From: Dehalococcoidia bacterium | Lineage (GTDB): Bacteria; Chloroflexota; Dehalococcoidia; Lucifugimonadales; Lucifugimonadaceae | Direction of reading: 5' to 3' | NCBI GenBank assembly: GCA_012270805.1 | Contig: JAAXHR010000087.1 | Location: forward strand, 1-14,062 | Length of the DNA stretch: 14,062 bases | Shown here: positions 1-6,041 of the stretch, one piece after another | Numbering within the stretch: the first letter of the stretch is position 1 | Layout of the letters: each line of letters starts with the position of its first letter | Program-made: the position numbers and the translations under genes | The notes under the pieces: generated by a model | What the model was told of the DNA's origin: nothing | The model's database searches: none | The model's input: the letters and a program-made list of their open reading frames with translations, nothing else

Positions 1-58
1 TCGGATAGAACGTCACCCAGTTCCCTAGGTTCTGGAATTCTGGATGCCACTGGATGAT

Positions 59-74
59 CCCAATTGCCCAATTG
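59..74. repeat. 8-bp tandem duplication, two copies
   Basis: CCCAATTG occurs twice head to tail without a mismatch. Each copy contains the palindrome CAATTG, so the block also reads nearly the same on both strands. It lies about 235 bp before the first gene. It may be slipped-strand duplication or a weak protein-binding site; nothing here decides between them. Confidence 0.6.
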
Positions 75-215
75 GTCGCGGCTTGTGCCCCGTCACACTC
101 TGACAACGTCGGTACTCGCAACTTCAAGCGATTTAGCAGCCAATTTGCACGACGCTACATCAAATCGTAGCCGTGTCGCATTCACCGATTCAATACTTCG
201 CGAATCATCCCCAGT

Positions 216-239
216 CGAACCATCGGCCGAACCATCGGC
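216..239. repeat. 12-bp perfect tandem repeat, two copies
   Basis: CGAACCATCGGC occurs twice head to tail (216-227 and 228-239). The unit is a multiple of three. It sits about 70 bp upstream of the preferred start of the first gene, where a promoter or activator site would be expected, but the repeat alone does not show a function. Confidence 0.65.
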
Positions 240-294
240 GACGATAAGATGAATAAATGGAAGAGGTTCGGTATCGGACCTCGGCGAGCGACGA

Positions 295-298
295 AAGG
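295..298 (+). promoter_or_regulatory. Ribosome binding site deciding the start at 308
   Basis: AAGG lies 9 nt before the ATG at 308. The earlier in-frame ATG at 257 has no purine-rich motif before it and would add 17 polar residues ahead of the first barrel strand. Confidence 0.45.
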
Positions 299-307
299 TC
301 ACAGTCG

Positions 308-1171
308 ATGCTTCTAGGTGTTGCCGGTTTCGTCAAGGGCGACTGGCTGAATGTCAAACCCCAAGATGTCAAAAAAGTTGCTGATCACGGCTTCGTATCC
401 GCGCTTCTGACTGTCTCCGACCCATCTGCCGGGAGCGACGAGGACATCGCTAATATCAAGTCGCTCTACTCCACTCATGGCCTCATCATGCCGATGACAC
501 GCGGCGCCTATGGCGGCGGATTGTGCGGTGATGACGAGGATCAGCGCACTTGGACCGTCAGATTCTTAGAGGACACGATCCAGTTGTCCGCAAAGATGGA
601 CTGTCCAACCACCTATTTTCGACCGGGTAGCCTCAACCCTGACGGTGCGTGGTTGCCTCATCGCGAGAACCGATCCGACGCAACATTTGAACGCCTTGTC
701 GAAAGCGCCAAACAAGCCTGTGCTGTCGCCGATTCTGAGGGTGTCAAACTCGTAGTCGAATCGGGCGTCGTGTGTCCGCTTTACACTCCGCAACGCGTTC
801 GAGATTTCTTCGACGCCGTTGATATGCCCGCTCTCGGTTACAACATGGATCCAGTCAATCTTGTTGGCTCTCTAGATATCGCCTACGACACGACATCGCT
901 GATCAACGAGTGCATCGACCTGATGAGCCCAGAGATAGTCGGCTGCGACGCCAAAGATTTCACCATCGTCGACGCGTTGTTGCCCCACTTCGAGGAAGAG
1001 GTCATCGGAGCACCTAACGCCATGCTCGACAACGTTACGTTGTTGAGGAGACTACAAGAGGTGGCTCCCGACATCGTCGTCACTGTAGAACACTATCCCG
1101 ACGAAAAGATACCTGCCGCCGCGGCCGGCATTCGGGAGGCCGCGAAAATCGCCGGGGTGGTTTGGGACTGA
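308..1171 (+). CDS. Sugar phosphate isomerase/epimerase-like TIM-barrel protein
   Basis: This predicted cytoplasmic enzyme of 287 residues belongs to the xylose isomerase-like / AP-endonuclease-2 TIM-barrel superfamily, whose members isomerise or epimerise sugars, inositols and keto acids at a divalent metal. The N-terminal strand (MLLGVAGF) starts at once, and the usual carboxylate ligands can be placed at Glu151 (VVESGV), Asp181 (GYNMDPVN) and Glu261 (VTVEHYPDE). The third ligand, usually His in a HxKD-like strand, appears as Asp214 in GCDAKDF, which could still bind metal. Length is normal for the family. An ATG at 257 would add 17 residues, but the Shine-Dalgarno supports 308. The SDR gene follows after 44 nt, so the two may form a catabolic pair. 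The fold is fairly sure; substrate and reaction are unknown. Confidence 0.8.
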   Translation: MLLGVAGFVKGDWLNVKPQDVKKVADHGFVSALLTVSDPSAGSDEDIANIKSLYSTHGLIMPMTRGAYGGGLCGDDEDQRTWTVRFLEDTIQLSAKMDCPTTYFRPGSLNPDGAWLPHRENRSDATFERLVESAKQACAVADSEGVKLVVESGVVCPLYTPQRVRDFFDAVDMPALGYNMDPVNLVGSLDIAYDTTSLINECIDLMSPEIVGCDAKDFTIVDALLPHFEEEVIGAPNAMLDNVTLLRRLQEVAPDIVVTVEHYPDEKIPAAAAGIREAAKIAGVVWD

Positions 1172-1182
1172 TCGCAGGCGAC

Positions 1183-1208
1183 TAGAATCGGTAAGAGTCA
1201 TCTAGGAG
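1183..1208 (+). promoter_or_regulatory. Possible -10 element and strong ribosome binding site of the SDR gene
   Basis: TAGAAT at 1183-1188 resembles a -10 hexamer, but no good -35 partner is seen. AGGAG at 1204-1208 is a clear Shine-Dalgarno 7 nt before the ATG at 1216. The SDR may therefore have its own promoter in addition to read-through from the gene before it. Confidence 0.4.
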
Positions 1209-1215
1209 TCAGAAA

Positions 1216-1974
1216 ATGCCCGCAGACCTGTCAGACAAGAGATGCATCGTTACCGGTGGCGCAACTGGCATCGGCCGTGCCTCCGCAATTCGCCTCGCCG
1301 AACTTGGTGCACAGGTCGCAATCTTTGACAACAACAATGAAGATGGCAACGACACTGCCATTGAGATCAATGACAACGGCGGCAACTGCCGATTCTGGAG
1401 CGTCGACGTCCGTGACGAAGCAAATGTATCCGGCACCGTGATCGCCGCCAAGGCATGGCTCGGCGACATCGATGTGTTGTGCCACTTCGCCGGCGTTCTG
1501 CAAGGTGCTTCGATCCCACTCTACGACTTCCCCGAAAGGACCTGGGACACCGTCCTCGACATCAACCTGCGTGGCACCTACTTGATGGCCAAATACGTCG
1601 TGATCGAGATGCTCAAAAAACCCGGTCCTCATCGCGGAACCATCATCCTCACTGCATCCGGAGCCGGCGTCAAAGGCGGATCGTCGTCCTACGCCTATGG
1701 AGCCAGCAAAGGCGGAGTGCACGGTTTCACGATGGTCATGCAGCAATACCTCGAAGCCCGAGGCATCCGCGTCAACGACTTCGCGCCGGGTTCTGTCGAT
1801 ACGCCGCTTAAGGTCGCTCAGCTACGATCGACCGGTGCTATTACCGAACAACCGGTCGAGCAGGTCGAACAAGCCGTCGCGTCGCTGACTAACCCCGGAG
1901 ACGTGGCAGAGATCGTCGCCTTCATGGCGAGTGACGAAGCCAACGCCCTACGTGGGATAGTATTCACCGCCTAA
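1216..1974 (+). CDS. Short-chain dehydrogenase/reductase (SDR) family oxidoreductase
   Basis: This classical SDR of 252 residues is an NAD(P)-dependent, presumably cytoplasmic oxidoreductase acting on an alcohol or ketone that cannot be named from sequence. The nucleotide-binding motif is TGGATGIG (residues 13-20), and the acidic Asp38 at the end of the second strand favours NAD over NADP. The catalytic set is present: Asn117 (DINLRG), Ser148 (TASG), Tyr161 and Lys165 (YGASK), then the PGSVDTP loop (191-197). The usual NAG motif is FAG (91-93). The protein ends at RGIVFTA, a few residues before the VDGG-type tail that normally closes this fold, although the frame runs cleanly to its TAA. It lies 44 nt after the TIM-barrel gene and 41 nt before the kinase gene. 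Confidence 0.92.
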   Translation: MPADLSDKRCIVTGGATGIGRASAIRLAELGAQVAIFDNNNEDGNDTAIEINDNGGNCRFWSVDVRDEANVSGTVIAAKAWLGDIDVLCHFAGVLQGASIPLYDFPERTWDTVLDINLRGTYLMAKYVVIEMLKKPGPHRGTIILTASGAGVKGGSSSYAYGASKGGVHGFTMVMQQYLEARGIRVNDFAPGSVDTPLKVAQLRSTGAITEQPVEQVEQAVASLTNPGDVAEIVAFMASDEANALRGIVFTA

Positions 1975-2015
1975 CCTTCCGCGATCCGGTTACGCTCTTG
2001 ACTCACGGGGATTCG

Positions 2016-2885
2016 ATGGCGGCAGATTCATCAACGCGCGACGTTGCTAAGGCGTTCGCGCCCGGGAATATCTCCGGACTCTTCAAAATCATCGCCCACG
2101 ACGACCCTGCAAAGATGCATTCGCTCGGATGGGGATTTACTGTCAGCGATGGCGTAAAAGTCAAACTTGCGCACGCGACCTCCGACTCGACGCAAGTCAC
2201 CTTCAACGATGAACCAATCGATTTTCCAACCGTCTCCAGCGCGCTTCGAGACTTGGTTGAAACCGACTTCAACGTCGATATCGATTCAAACCTTCCGCTT
2301 TCCAGCGGTTTCGGATTGAGCGGCGCCGCAACATTTGCCGCTTTAATCGCCGCCGCCGACCTGCTCGACCTTGGTAAATCCCGCGACGAACTCGCCATGA
2401 TCGCACACATCGCCGAGGTTAGAAACCTCACCGGTCTCGGAGACGTCTGTTCGCAGTTCAACGGTGGTTGCCTCGTTAAAACCACAGTCGGTCATCCATT
2501 GGCTGCGACAACGATCAACATGCCGCCAACGCCTGTGTACTGGCGATACTTCGGAAAAATCCACACCAGTGAAATCCTCGCGGACCACGAACGCCACTCG
2601 CGGATCAACCAAGCAGCCGATGAAGCACTCACTACAATCGAGAACGCCATCCAAAGTGACTCAACTATCACATTCGAAGAATTGATCTCTCTGGCATTAG
2701 ATTTTGCTGAGACTAGTGGGTTGCTGATGGACGAGCGGGTCAAAAACTCCATCGCGCAAGCCAACGCGAACGGCGGAGTCGCCACCATGATCATGTTGGG
2801 AAACGCCGTCTTCAGCACTGCGCCATTTCCTGGATGCACCGAAACTACGCTTTCTCGCACTGCTGCCCATCTCATCGAAGACTAG
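2016..2885 (+). CDS. Pantoate kinase-like GHMP kinase (archaeal type)
   Basis: This GHMP-fold kinase of 289 residues most resembles the archaeal pantoate kinase group (COG1829), which phosphorylates pantoate with ATP so that phosphopantothenate synthetase can add beta-alanine on the way to coenzyme A. Features shared with that group are the opening AFAPGNISGLF (13-23) with DDP (29-31), the glycine-rich phosphate loop LPLSSGFGLSGAAT (93-106), the HIAEVRNLTGLGDV segment (131-144), and the late TMIMLGNAVFS (257-267). Start choice: GGGG at 2007-2010 lies 5 nt before the ATG at 2016; a TTG at 1998 would add six residues and lacks a binding site. Bacteria normally make pantothenate first (PanC) and then phosphorylate it, so the gene is unusual here. 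It could act on another hydroxy acid or sugar acid. Its stop overlaps that of the convergent phosphatase-like gene. Confidence 0.82.
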   Translation: MAADSSTRDVAKAFAPGNISGLFKIIAHDDPAKMHSLGWGFTVSDGVKVKLAHATSDSTQVTFNDEPIDFPTVSSALRDLVETDFNVDIDSNLPLSSGFGLSGAATFAALIAAADLLDLGKSRDELAMIAHIAEVRNLTGLGDVCSQFNGGCLVKTTVGHPLAATTINMPPTPVYWRYFGKIHTSEILADHERHSRINQAADEALTTIENAIQSDSTITFEELISLALDFAETSGLLMDERVKNSIAQANANGGVATMIMLGNAVFSTAPFPGCTETTLSRTAAHLIED

Positions 2886-3712
2886 CCTGACTGCCCGATC
2901 ACCTCAATCAATTGATCGTGTACCTTCGGCCAGCCGACGACAACCATCGGCAATTCATCGTCGCGCGACCAATCGATCACATCGCCATTGCCGTCAGTTG
3001 CGCAACCACCCAGCATAGTCACTGCCAACGAACCAGCTGCAACGTGCATCGGATCGATCCGGTAAAACACAACCGCGGACATCCGACCAGTGGCAACTAG
3101 CATCAACGGATATGCCGCCGACGCGAAACTGTTCGCCTGAAGCACACGCGTCAACCAGTCCAGTCCACCTGAATTCAACAACGACCTCCAGACATCCTGT
3201 CCATCAATCTCCAAACCAACCACGACCTCACCCAAGTTCCGATCCGACTCCGCTACGCCCAGTCTTTCACCATTCAGTTTCACACCGGAACCAACCTCAG
3301 ACGTCAACACGATCCCACAGGTTGGCGTAGCAAGCGCGCCGACAGTCAATTCGCCATTAGCACGCATCGCTATGTTGATACCCCAATGATTCATTCCCGT
3401 GCTGAACGGAACGGTTCCGCACAAAGGATCGACCAACCACTCGATCTTGCAGTCTGGATCGATTCCGCCACCTCCCAAATCGACGTTGCTCTCCTCCGAT
3501 ATGATCACGCCGCCACAACCCGACGCTTTCAATGCCTTCGCGATTACCTGATCCGACTCTATGTCCGCCTCGGTAACCAATGCTCCCGGCGACTTTTCCC
3601 AACTCGACAGCTTCTGAACGCCAGCATTAAAACGGGACATCAAGACTCCGCTCGCCACATCCGCCGCTGCAACTGCGGCGACCAGGTATCTCCCGTACGG
3701 ATCGCTTCCCAT
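2882..3712 (-). CDS. Inositol monophosphatase family protein with altered metal site
   Basis: This 276-residue protein has the fold of the Mg2+/Li+-dependent phosphatases (inositol monophosphatase, SuhB, CysQ, histidinol phosphatase). The first metal Glu is present (SEES, residues 72-75), as is the Asp of the signature (Asp95 in WLVDPLCGT). Two ligands are replaced: the second Asp of the usual DPxDGT is Cys98, and the Asp of the usual WDxAAG motif near the C terminus is His223 in MHVAAG. The reading frame is intact and of normal length, so this is not simple decay. The protein may use another metal geometry, have another substrate, or have lost catalysis. GGAG (3718-3721) lies 5 nt before the ATG, with TACTATA (3739-3745) as a possible -10. 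It is convergent with the kinase, sharing a CTAG. Confidence 0.85.
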   Translation of the reverse strand: MGSDPYGRYLVAAVAAADVASGVLMSRFNAGVQKLSSWEKSPGALVTEADIESDQVIAKALKASGCGGVIISEESNVDLGGGGIDPDCKIEWLVDPLCGTVPFSTGMNHWGINIAMRANGELTVGALATPTCGIVLTSEVGSGVKLNGERLGVAESDRNLGEVVVGLEIDGQDVWRSLLNSGGLDWLTRVLQANSFASAAYPLMLVATGRMSAVVFYRIDPMHVAAGSLAVTMLGGCATDGNGDVIDWSRDDELPMVVVGWPKVHDQLIEVIGQSG

Positions 3713-3817
3713 TTCCTCTCCAAGTTCGTTAAACCGCTTATAGTACCATTTCCAATGTACTTGTCCCCAATACCCAACGGGTGGCTCATCCCGGACGACT
3801 AGGAGCAGATCAGGCTA
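3713..3817. promoter_or_regulatory. Divergent promoter region between phosphatase-like and DUF6159 genes
   Basis: These 105 bp separate two divergent genes. On the minus strand TACTATA (3745-3739) is a fair -10 element about 27 nt before the phosphatase-like start, and GGAG precedes that start closely. On the plus strand the same bases read TATAGTA, and AGGAG at 3801-3805 lies 12 nt before the ATG at 3818, which is rather far. I see no confident -35 on either strand. Confidence 0.4.
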
Positions 3818-4612
3818 ATGTTCGCGACTATCGGTCACACCTTCGAACTGATGAAGATGAGTTGGAACGTCCTTATGAAGGACCGTGAACTCATTCTCTT
3901 CCCCGTCCTCTCCGGATTCGGGCTTCTTATTCTGGGGTTCGCTGGACTGGCCGCCGGCGTCGCCGAAACTGGAAACCTGATCGCCTTTCTGGTGATGATC
4001 CTCATCGGCTACTTCATTACCACGTTCTTCAACGCCGCTCTCGTCTCGGCTGCGCTCGAAAGACTGCGTGGCGGCGACCCCAACGTGATGTCTGGCCTAA
4101 CCCACGCCACCAAGCACATCCACCACATCTTTCTCTGGTCCGTCATCTCCGCCATTGTCGGCACACTGTTCCGAGTCCTGAGGTCCCAGACCGACAACTT
4201 CTTCGTCCAGATGATCTACAGCATGATCGAAGGCGTGTGGGAATTCATGACCTTCTTCGTGATCCCGGTTATGGTTTCCGAAAACGAAGGCCCTATTTCC
4301 TCCATCAAGCGATCAGCCAGCATCATCCGGCAGACATGGGGGCGCCAGATCACCGCATCCTTTGGCTTCTTCATCGTTTACATCCTCGCCATCGTCGTAG
4401 CCGTTGTTCCGGCCATATTGCTGTTCCTTATCTACCCGCCAGCCGGTGTCATCGTCGGTGTCCTATTAGCAGGTCTCGCCATCGCAACTGTCCAAGCACT
4501 TGAAGGCATCTTCAAAGCCGCGCTTTACGACTTTGCTGTCGGCGAGCAACCTGAAGGCTTCGACCTCCGCACACTGCAGACCGCATACCGCCCCGACTAC
4601 GCTCGAGCCTGA
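3818..4612 (+). CDS. DUF6159 family integral membrane protein
   Basis: This 264-residue multi-pass membrane protein opens with a stretch typical of the DUF6159 family: an amphipathic start with SWNVLMKDRELILFPVLSG (15-33), then hydrophobic segments at roughly 26-48, 55-78, 104-121, 138-153, 182-206 and 208-228. Conserved polar spots typical of the family are ERLRGG (81-86) and the segment around 158-176 with ISSIKRSASIIRQTWG. The end is short and cytoplasmic-looking. The role of the family is unknown; it is broadly found in bacteria and archaea. It is divergent from the phosphatase-like gene and lies 112 nt before the copper module, so it may or may not be transcribed with it. Confidence 0.75.
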   Translation: MFATIGHTFELMKMSWNVLMKDRELILFPVLSGFGLLILGFAGLAAGVAETGNLIAFLVMILIGYFITTFFNAALVSAALERLRGGDPNVMSGLTHATKHIHHIFLWSVISAIVGTLFRVLRSQTDNFFVQMIYSMIEGVWEFMTFFVIPVMVSENEGPISSIKRSASIIRQTWGRQITASFGFFIVYILAIVVAVVPAILLFLIYPPAGVIVGVLLAGLAIATVQALEGIFKAALYDFAVGEQPEGFDLRTLQTAYRPDYARA

Positions 4613-4714
4613 TACTACTGGCAGATCGACGATTTCAAGAATCGGCGGCTCCATTCCGAGCCAACTAAACCGCGCCAGTGGCCGAGCCGTATCCTCACAT
4701 GCGTACCGGATGCC

Positions 4715-4720
4715 GAGGAA
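4715..4720 (+). promoter_or_regulatory. Ribosome binding site deciding the start at 4725
   Basis: GAGGAA ends 4 nt before the ATG at 4725. The open frame extends upstream to an ATG at 4500 inside the DUF6159 gene, but that extension has no binding site and would bury the signal peptide 75 residues from the N terminus. Confidence 0.7.
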
Positions 4721-4724
4721 GAGC

Positions 4725-5840
4725 ATGAACCAAACACGTCAGCTTTTCACCCGATTACAAACATTCGCGATTCTCATGATCGCGGCGATCGGTATTCTTG
4801 CCGCAACTCTCGCATCACCTGCTTCAGCTCACGAAGGCCGAGAAGTCGGTGACTACAACCTAGTCGTCGGCTTCCTCCGAGAACCTGCCTATGAGGGGCA
4901 ATTGAACGGCGTGTCGTTAGTCGTTACCAAAGCTACCAACGATCCCATGGAAGGCTACCAAATGGAATCGAAGGAAGACGATCATGAAGCCATGGGCGAC
5001 ATGAAACCCGACAGCACGGTTGATGTCATCACGCACGGAGCCGTTTTCATATCACCGGGAATCGGACAAATGGAGAACTTCAAATTCGAGGTCACCGAAG
5101 AACTGAGCGGCATCGAGATCCCATTCCACATCCATCCCGGAAACCAAGAGGGCATCATCGCCGTCTCAACTGAAGAATCCCCTAACGGCGAAGATCAATC
5201 CTTCATGATCATGGATGGCCAACTCATGCCTGCCAAGCTCGAAGTCAGCGTTGGCAACACGGTCTCTTGGATGAATCACGACAAGCTGAACGCTGTCGTC
5301 ATGAGCGGGCCTCTGTCGTCGATGTCCTCTGACATGACGGCGATGATGGATAACGAAACTCCGAGCGTCACCGCGGAGATGTCGATTTCGACGAATCGAG
5401 TATCTGGCCTCGCTTCTACTCTCCAAGTCGAAGTAACCCATTTGTCGACAACCGTATCTAGGGCTATGCCGTTGATCGAGGTATACCAAGACCCTGGACA
5501 CTACGTCGCCGAGTTCATCCCCACCGCGCCAGGCGACTACCGTATGCGCTTCTTCGGCTCTATAGAAGGGAATCCGATCGACGAAACCTTCGACTCCGGA
5601 CCCGACACTTTCGACACCGTCATCGCATCCGACGCCATACAGTTCCCAGTAGTATTGGAAAGTAATCGAGAGTTACAGAACGCGACACAAGGTGCCATAG
5701 ACGGGATCGAGGAGTTGGAAAACAACCTCGATTCCACCGCCTCCACCGGCATGATTATCGGCATCATCGGCATCGTGTTCGGAGCTATCGCAACCGGGTT
5801 CAGTGTCTTCGCGATCGTGATTGCCAAAAGGCGCAACTGA
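4725..5840 (+). CDS. Secreted, C-terminally anchored protein with cupredoxin-like insert
   Basis: This 371-residue protein starts with a signal peptide (hydrophobic 13-30, likely cut after ASPASA, leaving His36 first) and ends with a membrane anchor (about 342-366) and AKRRN. The outer parts, 36-72 and 226-310, form one beta-sandwich-like domain of a type found beside CopC/CopD genes (REVGDYNLVVGFLREPAYEG; later ASTLQVEVTH and PGHYVAEFIPTAPGDYRMRF). Between them lies about 150 residues rich in Met, His and Asp (74-93, 197-210) with cupredoxin-like pieces: IPFHIHPGNQEGIIAV (132-147) resembles the closing strands, and LEVSVGNTVSWMNHD (172-186) resembles the opening strands, so the order looks permuted. 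The canonical Cys ligand is absent. Residues 312-338 look helical. Probable extracytoplasmic copper-binding partner of the CopCD fusion; exact role unknown. Confidence 0.7.
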   Translation: MNQTRQLFTRLQTFAILMIAAIGILAATLASPASAHEGREVGDYNLVVGFLREPAYEGQLNGVSLVVTKATNDPMEGYQMESKEDDHEAMGDMKPDSTVDVITHGAVFISPGIGQMENFKFEVTEELSGIEIPFHIHPGNQEGIIAVSTEESPNGEDQSFMIMDGQLMPAKLEVSVGNTVSWMNHDKLNAVVMSGPLSSMSSDMTAMMDNETPSVTAEMSISTNRVSGLASTLQVEVTHLSTTVSRAMPLIEVYQDPGHYVAEFIPTAPGDYRMRFFGSIEGNPIDETFDSGPDTFDTVIASDAIQFPVVLESNRELQNATQGAIDGIEELENNLDSTASTGMIIGIIGIVFGAIATGFSVFAIVIAKRRN

Positions 5841-5867
5841 TTCGGCTCTCATCGACGACGAAACTTT

Positions 5868-6041
5868 ATGACTACAATCCTGCTGCATGGTTCCGTAGGC
5901 TACTGGGACGAGATCGGCACTGTGATCGCCATCGTCTCATTCGTCGTTTTGACTAGCTTCTTGGCTTGGTCCAGCGGAAACAAACGCCGCAGAGCGCAAC
6001 GTGAAAGACGTCTTCGCCGGCGGGCCGAAAAATCTGAATGA
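5868..6041 (+). CDS. Small single-pass membrane protein (57 aa)
   Basis: This short gene opens with MTTILLHGSVGYWDEIG, continues with one hydrophobic segment (about residues 17-34) and ends in a very basic tail with eleven Arg and Lys between positions 39 and 52, so the C terminus should face the cytoplasm. Its TGA (6039-6041) overlaps the ATG of the CopC-CopD fusion (6038-6040), which suggests translational coupling. It starts 27 nt after the cupredoxin-like gene. The Shine-Dalgarno is weak. I do not recognise a named family; a short membrane protein placed between copper genes suggests a subunit or assembly factor of the same complex, but that is inference. Confidence 0.65.
   Translation: MTTILLHGSVGYWDEIGTVIAIVSFVVLTSFLAWSSGNKRRRAQRERRLRRRAEKSE

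Larger units (their letters stand above)
1..307. other. Upstream region without a recognisable gene
   Basis: No reading frame here looks like a known protein. Plus frame 1 is open only from base 1 to a TGA at 55-57, so it could be the last 18 codons of a gene lying to the left, but the residues give no family signal. Minus frames are closed by several stops between 93 and 205. Two short open frames (64-252 plus, 93-302 minus) overlap each other on opposite strands and have low-complexity Ser/Ala/Asp composition, so I do not call them. The stretch holds two perfect tandem duplications (59-74 and 216-239) and presumably the promoter of the following gene, but I cannot place a convincing -35/-10 pair. 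Confidence 0.5.

Noticed and set aside
64..302. Two short overlapping frames on opposite strands in the upstream region
   Set aside because: Low-complexity composition, no family resemblance, no ribosome binding site, and they overlap each other.
2882..3712. Phosphatase-like gene as a pseudogene
   Set aside because: The frame is full-length without stops, with a good ribosome binding site; changed residues alone do not show decay.
3386..3802. 138-codon plus-strand frame opposite the phosphatase-like gene
   Set aside because: It is antisense to a gene with clear family motifs and its translation looks like a shadow (Arg/His/Ser-rich, no motif).
4647..4662. GGCTC-CATTCC-GAGCC hairpin as a terminator after the DUF6159 gene
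   Set aside because: The stem is only 5 bp and no T-run follows; the next bases are AACTAAAC.
4500..4724. Upstream extension of the cupredoxin-like gene to an ATG at 4500
   Set aside because: It overlaps the DUF6159 gene in another frame, has no ribosome binding site and would place the signal peptide inside the protein.
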